Below, in pieces: positions 25,702-33,062 of a DNA stretch of 64,000 nucleotides. Origin of the DNA: Desulfuromonadaceae bacterium. Lineage in GTDB: Bacteria > Desulfobacterota > Desulfuromonadia > Geobacterales > Pseudopelobacteraceae. The first letter of the stretch is position 1. The number at the start of each line of letters is the position of its first letter. The stretch is taken from NCBI GenBank assembly GCA_028683435.1, contig JAQUIG010000006.1:48183-112182 (forward strand), read 5' to 3'. A program made the translations under genes and the position numbers. The notes beneath the pieces were generated by a model. The model was not told where the DNA came from. It ran no database searches and worked only from the letters and a program-made list of their open reading frames with translations.

Positions 25702-25896
25702 TTAGTACGTTCCTGCACAACACCGGCCTTCTGCAGGAAAGCGGTCAGACAGCTCAAGATATTTGATACAATGGAGATGGCGCCCATGGCAGTAGCGGAT
25801 GATCATATTGACATCGTGCGGAGATATGTACCCGCATCCGACATCACATTGATCGTCATTTTTTCCATAAAACGGGCAGATAGTTTCGGATATCAT
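25702..25896 (-). CDS. Small cysteine-rich protein, unrecognised
   Basis: 64 residues from ATG 25896 (GAGGAA about 5 bases upstream). The track's ATG at 25914 would leave only a 6-base leader after the predicted sigma-54 transcription start near 25920 and has a weaker RBS. The sequence holds seven cysteines: ETICPFYGKNDDQCDVGCGYISP, then YCHGRHLHCIKYLELS and CCAGTY. The CPF(Y)..C...C and C-x5-C spacing suggests a metal or iron-sulphur site. It is soluble, with no membrane segment. It is the first gene of the membrane operon and could be a small redox or metal-binding partner or sensor; this is inference. Confidence 0.7.
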   Translation of the reverse strand: MISETICPFYGKNDDQCDVGCGYISPHDVNMIIRYCHGRHLHCIKYLELSDRFPAEGRCCAGTY

Positions 25897-25930
25897 ATGT
25901 TCCTCAATTGACATAATTCACCATATACTT

Positions 25931-25947
25931 TGCACATGCTGTGCCAA
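25931..25947 (-). promoter_or_regulatory. Sigma-54 (-24/-12) promoter for the membrane operon
   Basis: Minus strand TTGGCACAGCATGTGCA. It matches YTGGCACR-N4-TTGCW at all positions but one (GTGCA for TTGCA), with GG and GC exactly 10 bases apart. The predicted start point is about 25920, giving a 24-base leader to the ATG at 25896. Palindromes at 26020-26184 lie about 80-240 bases upstream, where an NtrC-type activator would bind. Confidence 0.7.
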
Positions 25948-26019
25948 ACAGCCAATATTCGTATTTTACTATTAAATACAATGTGTTATATAATATTGAA
26001 TCTTTATTTAATAAATGCT

Positions 26020-26042
26020 TTTGCAAACATGCAAATTTGCAT
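26020..26042. promoter_or_regulatory. TTTGCA-N4-TGCAAA palindrome with adjoining inverted copy (putative UAS 1)
   Basis: TTTGCAAACATGCAAA (26020-26035) fits the shared 16-base palindrome. It continues into a second perfect palindrome, ATGCAAATTTGCAT (26029-26042), so three half-sites TTTGCA/TGCAAA are packed together. About 85-100 bases upstream of the sigma-54 promoter of the membrane operon. Probable activator site; see the findings. Confidence 0.6.
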
Positions 26043-26145
26043 CAATCCACTGAAATATTTTAACCTCACTGCAGACGAACATATAAATTTATATGCCTAA
26101 TATTTACAGTTACATGGAGCCATATACAGTCACTTAACCGCTTAT

Positions 26146-26184
26146 TTTGCATATCTGCAAATTACGTTTTTGCATTTTTGCAAG
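26146..26184. promoter_or_regulatory. Tandem TTTGCA-N4-TGCAAA palindromes (putative UAS 2)
   Basis: TTTGCATATCTGCAAA (26146-26161) and TTTGCATTTTTGCAAG (26169-26184) have centres 23 bases apart, about two helical turns. The pair lies in the 530-base gap between the divergent Cys-rich operon and the 153-residue membrane gene, about 205-240 bases from the promoter of the former and 235-260 from the weaker candidate promoter of the latter, so it may serve both. Confidence 0.65.
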
Positions 26185-26403
26185 CCATGTATATTCATTT
26201 CTTTTGCCTGCCAGCAATGATCTTAGATGCCGGGTCAGTTACAAACTCTCTAACCGTAGAAGGAAAATAGTGAACTCATCTTGCACGAGGCCCGGTATTC
26301 TGTTAATACACAATGATATATTTTTAGAATGACGTAGAAGAAAGCATATCTGTGTCGAGCAGAACGGCGGTGCCGGTAATGGCCGTGACTTTTCGGCAGC
26401 CTG

Positions 26404-26420
26404 CAGGTGCATTCCCTGCA
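26404..26420 (+). promoter_or_regulatory. Possible sigma-54 promoter for the 153-residue membrane gene
   Basis: CAGGTGCATTCCCTGCA has GG and GC 10 bases apart and a good -12 element (CTGCA) but a poor -24 element (AGGTGC for TGGCAC). Predicted start near 26431 leaves a 17-base leader holding GGAGGG before the TTG at 26448. The call leans on its distance from the tandem palindromes at 26146-26184. Confidence 0.35.
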
Positions 26421-26447
26421 TTAACGGGCAGATAAAGGAGGGATACC

Positions 26448-26909
26448 TTGAAAGAAACGGATCACAAGGCCGTGGTAGTGTCGGATGAGAGGTGGAGGCA
26501 CTTTGTGCTGGTCCCATTGGTCGGCGTCTACCTCTTTTCCATGCTCATAACTCTTTCCCACCTTGGTGAACCGTTTCCCTTTATGGGGGAATTATTCTCA
26601 GAAGAGACCAGCGAATCCTTAATCTTTGCCGACAGCGTTATCTCTTTATACCTCATTGTCGGAATACTGAAGCGGCAACGACTCACCCTCTGGCTGCTCA
26701 TCGCCTACAATTTTGTCGTAAGTTTTAATGGGATCGCCAACCTCTTTCTGCTCCCTATCCAGCAGATAGTCACAGCTTCGGGAACCATCGCCCCCGACCA
26801 CCACTACCGCCTCAATGCTTTCGGCGTGTTCGTTTTGTTCCTGATGCTGAACGTGTTCCTATATTTCAACCGGCGCCACTTCGACAATAAATCCATTTAC
26901 CTGTGGTAG
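26448..26909 (+). CDS. Four-pass membrane protein, unrecognised
   Basis: 153 residues from a TTG start with GGAGGG about 6 bases upstream. Hydrophobic segments at about 19-38 (FVLVPLVGVYLFSMLITL), 60-77 (FADSVISLYLIVGIL), 83-108 (LTLWLLIAYNFVVSFNGIANLFLL) and 124-143 (AFGVFVLFLMLNVFLYF). Short charged ends (MKETDHKAVVVSDERWRH, NRRHFDNKSIYLW). No family recognised. It is divergent from the Cys-rich/membrane operon across a 530-base region containing putative activator sites, so it is probably part of the same regulon. It faces satP, with a hairpin between the two stops. Confidence 0.75.
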   Translation: MKETDHKAVVVSDERWRHFVLVPLVGVYLFSMLITLSHLGEPFPFMGELFSEETSESLIFADSVISLYLIVGILKRQRLTLWLLIAYNFVVSFNGIANLFLLPIQQIVTASGTIAPDHHYRLNAFGVFVLFLMLNVFLYFNRRHFDNKSIYLW

Positions 26910-26965
26910 CCGACCGTCGATTGCCGGCCCCAACAGTATTCGCCCTGCCGGGCGCACACACAGAA

Positions 26966-26995
26966 GAAGGGCCATGCTGGTTGCCATGGCCCTTC
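26966..26995. terminator. Hairpin between convergent membrane gene and satP
   Basis: GAAGGGCCATG, loop CTGGTTGC, then CATGGCCCTTC. The plus-strand arm is followed by AGACTTTTC. It lies between the stops of the 153-residue membrane gene (26909) and satP (27063) and probably ends both transcripts. Confidence 0.75.
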
Positions 26996-27062
26996 AGACT
27001 TTTCACAATTCAATTGGATGTTCCCCCAACCCCGGTTCGAGGGATGTGGCCAGAGAGGGTGT

Positions 27063-27692
27063 TTATGCGGTAACCTCTTTAGCAGCGAGGACTTCCTCAG
27101 TTTGGGCCTTGTCCTTGAGCCAGGCCTCTCCGACAGGGAGCTTAATGCCTGATTCAGCATACACGGTGACTGCCATCAGGTACAGCGCGGAGAAACCGCA
27201 AATAAGCAGGTCATACGCTGCAAAGGTTCCGGCAAGGGCGCTGCCGGCAAGTTCTTTCAGGTCAAGACCGATAAATCCAAGGAGCAAGGTAAGGAAGATA
27301 AAGGCCAGTGTCGCGTTATGCTTCATCGAGGCGATAAAGAGGATGAAGGTGAAGAGGGTCCATGCTACCAGGAAGAATCCGAGATCGTTTGCGGTGAAGG
27401 CGAGAGTTGGATAGGCCTTGGCCAGATCCGGGCTCTTCCCGAATATCACCATAAGACAAAGGGAGATCCAAAAAGCTCCATAACCGGTAAAGGCACAAAA
27501 ACCGAAGTTGTTGCCGGTTTTAAACTCCATCAGGCCGGCGATGAGTTGAGCTGAACCACCGAAGCAGAGCCCGAGCCAGAGGACGGGGGCGATACCGCAC
27601 CATCCCAAGTTATGACATTGAAGCACCAATGTTGTCATTCCGAAACCAGCGAGTCCGACTACCGCAGGATTTCCAAGTTTTAATTCACCCAT
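27063..27692 (-). CDS. satP: Acetate/succinate transporter SatP (GPR1/FUN34/YaaH family)
   Basis: 209 residues with a GGAGGAA RBS. Six membrane segments span about 10-180. The family signature near the N terminus is NPAVVGLAGFGMTT (NPA-x-GL), followed by GGSAQLIAGLMEFKTGNNFGFCAFTGYGAFW, a region conserved in YaaH/SatP channels, and FIASMKHNATLAFIFLTLL. A charged C-terminal tail (KAEEVLAAKEVTA-like) follows. These channels move protonated acetate and related short acids across the inner membrane. A sigma-54 promoter and tandem palindromes lie upstream, like the neighbouring membrane operon, so acetate uptake is probably co-regulated with it. Confidence 0.94.
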   Translation of the reverse strand: MGELKLGNPAVVGLAGFGMTTLVLQCHNLGWCGIAPVLWLGLCFGGSAQLIAGLMEFKTGNNFGFCAFTGYGAFWISLCLMVIFGKSPDLAKAYPTLAFTANDLGFFLVAWTLFTFILFIASMKHNATLAFIFLTLLLGFIGLDLKELAGSALAGTFAAYDLLICGFSALYLMAVTVYAESGIKLPVGEAWLKDKAQTEEVLAAKEVTA

Positions 27693-27745
27693 TTCTTCCT
27701 CCTATTTCACTTTGCTTTATTTTATTTTGCTACTTTATTATCTAC

Positions 27746-27762
27746 AGCAAGTAACATACCAA
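27746..27762 (-). promoter_or_regulatory. Sigma-54 (-24/-12) promoter for satP
   Basis: Minus strand TTGGTATGTTACTTGCT: -24 TTGGTATG (two mismatches to TTGGCACR), N4, -12 TTGCT (exact), GG and GC 10 bases apart. Predicted start about 27735, giving a 43-base leader before the ATG with its GGAGGAA RBS. The paired palindromes at 27950-27986 are about 190-240 bases upstream. Confidence 0.65.
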
Positions 27763-27949
27763 TGTTATATAATTTTGTATTCTCAAAAAAAACGCAAATT
27801 ATCGAGGTGTTACATCCAACTGCACAAAAGCTCACACTCCTGCCAGTTTCGCAGCATTGCAAAAATATTCTTTGACGGTTTACTCAATGGGAGGGTGAAA
27901 AAGACTAAAATCCTGCTAGTTCAGGCTGTGCGGGGTAACATGGTGGATG

Positions 27950-27986
27950 TTTGCAAAAATGCAAATTAGATTTGCAAATATGCAAA
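27950..27986. promoter_or_regulatory. Tandem TTTGCA-N4-TGCAAA palindromes upstream of satP (putative UAS 3)
   Basis: TTTGCAAAAATGCAAA (27950-27965) and TTTGCAAATATGCAAA (27971-27986), both exact matches to the 16-base palindrome, centres 21 bases apart (two helical turns). The same spacing and promoter distance as the 26146-26184 pair argues for a common regulator. Confidence 0.7.
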
Positions 27987-28059
27987 GACTGTTTGTTCTC
28001 TACGAGAGGCCATGACGGGAACCAGGTTCTTTCATATTATGCAGGAGCAAATATTCCAT

Positions 28060-28098
28060 AAAAAAGCGAGCTATCGCGGTGAAATGCAACAGCTCGCC
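28060..28098 (-). terminator. Rho-independent terminator of the acyl-CoA synthetase gene
   Basis: On the minus strand GCGAGCT, an 18-base loop, AGCTCGC, then TTTTTTATGG. It lies 23 bases after the stop codon at 28121. The stem is only 7 bp but GC rich and followed by a clear T run. Confidence 0.65.
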
Positions 28099-28120
28099 TT
28101 ATGATATCAGGACGTTAGAT

Positions 28121-29779
28121 CTACACCGTTTCGCCCATATCCTCCAACTGCAGCTCCTTGATCGCCATTTCCCTCATTTTGAATTTCTGGATCTTTCCGG
28201 AGGCGGTCATCGGGTAGCCGTCTACGAATTTGATGTATTTTGGGATCTTGTAGTTGGCAATCTTTCCCCGGCAGAAGCTGCGAACCTCTTCTACGCTCAT
28301 TTCCACCCCCTTTTTAAGGATGATGGCGGCCATAACCTGCTCCCCGTATTTCCTGTCGGGGACGCCGTAAACCTGAATATCGGAGACTTTGGGGTGAGTA
28401 TAAAGGAATTCTTCGATTTCACGCGGGTAAATGTTTTCGCCGCCACGGATAATCATCTGTTTAATACGTCCGGTGATTTTGCAGTAGCCGTTTTCATCCA
28501 TGATGGCGAGATCCCCGGTATGTAGCCAACTGTCAGCGTCGATCACGCTGGCAGTTTCCTCCGGCATCTTGTAATACCCCTTCATCACCATGTAGCCCCG
28601 GGCACAGAGCTCCCCCTGCTTCCCAGGAGGGAGAGTCGCTCCGGTTTCAATGTCCACTATCTTTACCTCTGCACCTGGTAGAGCACGACCCACCGTCGCT
28701 ACCCTCAGCTCAATAGCATCATCGGTACGGGTCTGGGTAATACCGGGGGAAGACTCGGTCTGCCCATAGACGCTGGTTATCTCAGTGACATGCATATCCC
28801 TGACGGCACGTTTCATCACCTCGATCGGGCAGACTGAGCCGGCCATAATACCGGTCCTCATGCTGGAGAGATCGAATTTTGCAAAGTCCGGATGTTCCAG
28901 CTCGGCAATGAACATGGTGGGGACGCCGTGAACGGCCGTACACTTCTCTTTCTCGATGGTCTGCAGCACCTTCAGCGGATCAAATATCTCTACCGGCACC
29001 ATGGTTGATCCGTGAGTAACACAGGCCATCACCCCGAGCACACAGCCGAAACAGTGGAAAAACGGCACTGGAATACAGAGCCGGTCATGTTCGGTAAACT
29101 TCATACATTCACCGATCTGAAATCCGTTATTCACCAGATTGTAATGGGTGAGCATGACCCCTTTTGGAAAGCCGGTGGTGCCTGATGTATATTGCATGTT
29201 GATGGTTTCATAGCAGTTTAGGCTGGCTTCGACGGCGGCCAGTTCTGAGTCCGGCACCACCTCCCCCATCTGCACGATACTATCGAAGTTGAGCATGCCG
29301 ACGGGAGTTTCCTCGCCGATGAAGACGATGTTTTTCAGATACGGGAGGTTGGGACTTACCAGTTGTCCCGGTTCAGAGGTCCCCAGCTCCGGGACAACGC
29401 TGGCTAGGGTTTCAACGTAGTCTGTATCTTTAAAGGAGCCGACCATAAAGAGCGATGTGGAGTCGGATTGCCTGAGTATATAGTCAAGTTCGGCTGACTT
29501 GTAGCTGGTGTTTACGGTGACGAGGACGGCACCGATTTTGGCGGAAGCAAATTGCAACAGAACCCATTCCGGTACGTTGTAGGCCCATACGGCAATGTTG
29601 TCCCCTTTTTTGATTCCCAGACGCAGCAGTCCTTTGGCTGTCTGGCGGCAGAGATCGTTAAACTGACTGTAGCTGTAGCGGAGGTTGCGCTCGGGATAGA
29701 CCAGTGCTTCGTTGTCGGGATAGCGGCGAGCCATTTCATCCAGCAGGTTGCCGACGGTGTAATTGAGTTGTTGGGACAT
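28121..29779 (-). CDS. AMP-dependent acyl-CoA synthetase
   Basis: 552 residues. Class I adenylate-forming enzyme: P-loop-like YTSGTTGFPKGVMLTH (about 195-210), the A5 region VYGQTESSPGITQT, the A7 Asp in WLHTGDLAIMDENGYCKITGRIKQMI and the catalytic Lys in TASGKIQKFKMRE near the C terminus. It converts a carboxylic acid, ATP and CoA to acyl-CoA, AMP and PPi. Length and sequence style resemble medium-chain/FadD-type ligases rather than the 650-residue acetyl-CoA synthetase, so the chain length preference is open. It ends at the terminator at 28060-28098. It is divergent from the DUF294 gene. No TTTGCA palindrome lies directly upstream, so it may not belong to the satP regulon. Confidence 0.93.
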   Translation of the reverse strand: MSQQLNYTVGNLLDEMARRYPDNEALVYPERNLRYSYSQFNDLCRQTAKGLLRLGIKKGDNIAVWAYNVPEWVLLQFASAKIGAVLVTVNTSYKSAELDYILRQSDSTSLFMVGSFKDTDYVETLASVVPELGTSEPGQLVSPNLPYLKNIVFIGEETPVGMLNFDSIVQMGEVVPDSELAAVEASLNCYETINMQYTSGTTGFPKGVMLTHYNLVNNGFQIGECMKFTEHDRLCIPVPFFHCFGCVLGVMACVTHGSTMVPVEIFDPLKVLQTIEKEKCTAVHGVPTMFIAELEHPDFAKFDLSSMRTGIMAGSVCPIEVMKRAVRDMHVTEITSVYGQTESSPGITQTRTDDAIELRVATVGRALPGAEVKIVDIETGATLPPGKQGELCARGYMVMKGYYKMPEETASVIDADSWLHTGDLAIMDENGYCKITGRIKQMIIRGGENIYPREIEEFLYTHPKVSDIQVYGVPDRKYGEQVMAAIILKKGVEMSVEEVRSFCRGKIANYKIPKYIKFVDGYPMTASGKIQKFKMREMAIKELQLEDMGETV

Positions 29780-30023
29780 GAGAATCTCCGATCAAAAAAT
29801 ATTCAGTATGCTGAAACATGATAACAAGTATAACAGTTCGTATTTACAGGTTTTTTTAGATAGCACGAGCAGAGTGGTGAGTCAAGCGGGAAAACGCCCT
29901 GTTTTGTGAGCGGCTAAGGCTGCTAAATAATAAAACAAGGAAAGACATTAAATTCAGCGAAGGTTATGATATAGTCTATTATGGCCTCGGCCGGTTTATC
30001 TATTCATCTGGAGCCTAAAATAA

Positions 30024-31226
30024 ATGAGCTTGGCTGCGTACCCTACCCCTCCGGAATTGCCGGACCTGACTGATATCACAAGATATTGCCGGTTTGAAGA
30101 TATTGAACCGTTCCTGCAGATGATTTCGGCAACTGTTGAAAACGACAACAACCGCATTATTGAGTGGCGCTGCAAAAAAGAGCAACTTGTTGCGTCGATA
30201 CAACAAACGGAAGGTCCCCCGCTCAAAACTATTCACGAGAGCCTCAACCAGATTGAAATGGAACTCTTCCTGCTGGTTCCTTCTGTTAATGGATTGCACC
30301 GGTCATGCACAGAATATCGAGATCGTCTATCGTCTCGGGTCATGGATACGGTTATTTCAGGTATGGACGCAGCCGGATTCGTGCGCCCGCCGGTACCTTT
30401 TGCACTCATCAGCATGGGTAGCGACGGCCGTGAAGAGCAGACCCTCATTACAGATCAGGACAACCTGCTTGTCTATGGCGATGGCGGTGGTGAAGAGGCT
30501 GACAGCTACTTTATAGAATTTGCAACCCGTTTGGTCGACAGACTGGAAGAGGCAGGTTTCAAACGCTGCACAGGCGATATCATGCCGACCAATCAGACTT
30601 GGCGCGGTTCGTTCAGCCAGTGGCGCAAGCGACTATTTTCTACTGTCAGGTATGAGGTAGAGGACATCGGCAAGAACACCATGGATCTGATCGTACTCTC
30701 AGATGCCCGTTATGTTGCCGGCGATCAAGGGTTGGCCTCTAAATTGATCGAAATGATAAGAGATATGGAACGTGATTATTTTCAGGTTCTCTGGGGAATG
30801 GCCAAGACGGCAACGGAGATGAAACTGGCCCTCGGCTTTATGAAGCGCATCTGGACTGAGGGAACCGGCGAACATAAAGGTGAATTTAATGTAAAATTGC
30901 TGGCTTGGGCTCCACTCGTTATGAATGTCAGGATTCTGGCAATAAACCAGAGTATTCCTGCTACGAGCACGTTGGAGCGTATTTCGCGTCTGGAAGCGGA
31001 GGGGAGTTTTTCCTCGTCCTTTGCAGGCGATCTTATCGACGCCTATCACGTCCTCACCAGGCAGCGAATCCTGATCCAAATAAAGGCCCTTAAAGGAATT
31101 CAGAACGATTCTTACTACCTTAATCCCTATCAACTTTCAACAGCAGAGCGTGAGCAGATCCGCCACGCCATGATCAAGATCGAAGAGCTGCAGAAAATCA
31201 TTCATGCCAACTTTCATATTGTATAG
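30024..31226 (+). CDS. DUF294-type putative nucleotidyltransferase
   Basis: 400 residues. The central part (about 105-240) has a GlnD-like nucleotidyltransferase core: FALISMGSDGREEQTLITDQDNLLVY with Gly-Ser and the Asp-x-Asp metal pair, then GFKRCTGDIMPTNQTWRGSFSQWR. The C-terminal helical DUF294 domain (about 255-395) contains DAYHVLTRQRILIQI. Most family members carry N-terminal CBS or cyclic-nucleotide domains; this one has only an N-terminal helical segment. The target is unknown; similar proteins are often next to acetate transporters, and here it is near satP and an acyl-CoA synthetase. It may uridylylate or adenylylate a regulator, as inference. Confidence 0.85.
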   Translation: MSLAAYPTPPELPDLTDITRYCRFEDIEPFLQMISATVENDNNRIIEWRCKKEQLVASIQQTEGPPLKTIHESLNQIEMELFLLVPSVNGLHRSCTEYRDRLSSRVMDTVISGMDAAGFVRPPVPFALISMGSDGREEQTLITDQDNLLVYGDGGGEEADSYFIEFATRLVDRLEEAGFKRCTGDIMPTNQTWRGSFSQWRKRLFSTVRYEVEDIGKNTMDLIVLSDARYVAGDQGLASKLIEMIRDMERDYFQVLWGMAKTATEMKLALGFMKRIWTEGTGEHKGEFNVKLLAWAPLVMNVRILAINQSIPATSTLERISRLEAEGSFSSSFAGDLIDAYHVLTRQRILIQIKALKGIQNDSYYLNPYQLSTAEREQIRHAMIKIEELQKIIHANFHIV

Positions 31227-31378
31227 GATAAAACTTTTTTGCGGTCAAATCATCCCCGTGTCATCTATTTATGTACAATTTTATGTGAGGAACCATTTTT
31301 TACTTGGTTACAACCGCTGAATAGGTGATATTGCGGCTGACAGCCGCTTTAATGAAGATTTGCGGAAGGAATGCTTGC

Positions 31379-33055
31379 ATGAAAAAGTTGAAAACAGGTA
31401 CAAACCTTATCCGAACACTCCTGGCTCTTGGGATTATCCTTTCCCTGATCGGCCTCTTCACCTCACTGACGCTGGAAACGCCCAATCGGGCTTTTCTTGC
31501 ACTCCTCTACGCATTCAACATCGCCTTCATTGTGGCGGTGGTCTGGATTCTGGCGGCCCGCAAACTGGTTGTCCGCATCAAACAGATCGCCGGCGCAATG
31601 AACAGGGCTGCCGATGGGGAGTTAACGGAACGGGTCAGTTTCATGGGTGAATCGGAGATGTCACTACTGGCCGAAAACTTCAACTCCATGATGGAGCGGT
31701 TGGCCGGGGCGATCGCCAAGGTACATTCATCGCTGCATGAACTCAGGAGCATCTCCGGGACCATCAGTCAACTATCCGAGAAGGGGGTATCCTCGGCCGC
31801 CGTACAATCAGAGGGACTCAAACGAACTTCCACGGCAATTCGGGAAATCAACCATTCAATAACGGATATCTCAGAATCCGTTGTCACCATGTCCAGCCTG
31901 TCGTCAAGCAATACCGACTCCATGACCGGCATGTCGCAAAGTCTTGAATCAACTACGCTGCATCTTGAATCTCTCGTACTTTCGGTTGAAGAGGTCAGCT
32001 CATCAATCATAGAAATGGCGGCGGCCGTACGTCAGATCGAGGAAAATGCCGCCATCCTCGCAAAAGACACCACCAAAACTGCGGAATTTGTAAACGGGAT
32101 GGACTGCGCCATCAAACAGATAGGGTCCCAAGCTGCTGATACCTCCCGCATAGCCGAGGCGGTCAGAAATGATGCCGAGGAAGGGTGGAAGGCGGTCGAT
32201 GCGACGATTGCCGGTATCAACGAGATCCGATCATCATCAGCCATCACCTTTGACGCCATAGAAAATCTTTCCAAAAGGGTGGCAAATATCGGTACGATAC
32301 TCTCTGTTATTGATGAGGTCGCCGAACAGACAAATCTTCTCGCTCTTAACGCATCAATAATCGCCGCGCAGGCCGGAGAAAGCGGTAAAAGCTTTTCGGT
32401 GGTTGCCGGAGAAATAAAAAACCTGGCGAAGCGGACCGGAAGCAACACCAGGGAGATATCCGAAATAATATTGGGAATCAGACAAGAGACAGATCGGGCG
32501 GTAAAGGCCATTACACTTTCTGAAAAGCGCATTTCCGAGGGGAGTGAGCTATCGCAACGATCCGGCGAGGCTCTGCTGAAGATTGTTGACAGTATTCAGG
32601 CTGCCAGCAGCCAGATGATGGAAATAAACCGTACGGCTGTCAATCAGGCGGAAGCGAGCAAGGCCATGAGAGCGGCAATGGACCGTGTTGCCGAAATGGT
32701 GGAGCAGATCGCTCGCGCGACACAGGAACAGAGCCACGGCAGCGAGTTGATAACCTCGGCAGTTGAACGCATGAGAGAACTCACCCGGGAGGTTATGCAT
32801 TCCATAAGTACCCATAAGAATTCTGCGGCCCAGGTTGTTAACGCCAATGAAGAAATCAATATTATGGTTGCGGAGATTTGTGAAGCATCCGTACTCCAGA
32901 CAGCCAGCGCCGAGAGGATCGGCGAATCACTGAAGGATTTTGAGGAATCAACCGATGTGCACGTTACCTCAACCCTGGTCATTGACGAGGTTCTGGTTAA
33001 ACTGGCCCGGCAGATAGATGCGCTTCAGGAAGAAATAGAGCGATTCAAGACATGA
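31379..33055 (+). CDS. Methyl-accepting chemotaxis protein without periplasmic sensor domain
   Basis: 558 residues from ATG 31379 (MKKLKTGTNLIRTL), with GGAAGGA about 9 bases upstream; the track start 18 codons earlier lacks an RBS. Two membrane helices (about 9-30 and 39-60) are joined by a loop of roughly ten residues (TLETPNRA), too short for a ligand domain. A HAMP domain follows (about 62-115) and then the long MCP signalling coiled coil. The hairpin tip is EVAEQTNLLALNASIIAAQAGESGKSF, with Ile where most MCPs have Glu in NAAIEAARAGE; this variant is known in a subgroup. It may sense internal or membrane state. Three bases past its stop begins the 3' end of nudC. Confidence 0.9.
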   Translation: MKKLKTGTNLIRTLLALGIILSLIGLFTSLTLETPNRAFLALLYAFNIAFIVAVVWILAARKLVVRIKQIAGAMNRAADGELTERVSFMGESEMSLLAENFNSMMERLAGAIAKVHSSLHELRSISGTISQLSEKGVSSAAVQSEGLKRTSTAIREINHSITDISESVVTMSSLSSSNTDSMTGMSQSLESTTLHLESLVLSVEEVSSSIIEMAAAVRQIEENAAILAKDTTKTAEFVNGMDCAIKQIGSQAADTSRIAEAVRNDAEEGWKAVDATIAGINEIRSSSAITFDAIENLSKRVANIGTILSVIDEVAEQTNLLALNASIIAAQAGESGKSFSVVAGEIKNLAKRTGSNTREISEIILGIRQETDRAVKAITLSEKRISEGSELSQRSGEALLKIVDSIQAASSQMMEINRTAVNQAEASKAMRAAMDRVAEMVEQIARATQEQSHGSELITSAVERMRELTREVMHSISTHKNSAAQVVNANEEINIMVAEICEASVLQTASAERIGESLKDFEESTDVHVTSTLVIDEVLVKLARQIDALQEEIERFKT

Positions 33056-33062
33056 TTACTGA

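Noticed and set aside
25702-25914. ATG 25914 as the start of the Cys-rich protein
   Set aside because: It would give a 6-base leader after the predicted sigma-54 start, and the RBS is weaker than the one before ATG 25896.
26020-26184. TTTGCA palindromes as ScfR/RamB-type sites
   Set aside because: Not excluded, but the position 80-260 bases upstream of -24/-12 promoters beside an NtrC-family gene fits an enhancer better. Kept as an alternative in the main finding.
28121-29779. Acetyl-CoA synthetase (Acs) as the identity of the acyl-CoA synthetase
   Set aside because: The length (552) and sequence style match medium-chain/FadD-type ligases better than the ~650-residue Acs, although the satP neighbourhood is suggestive.
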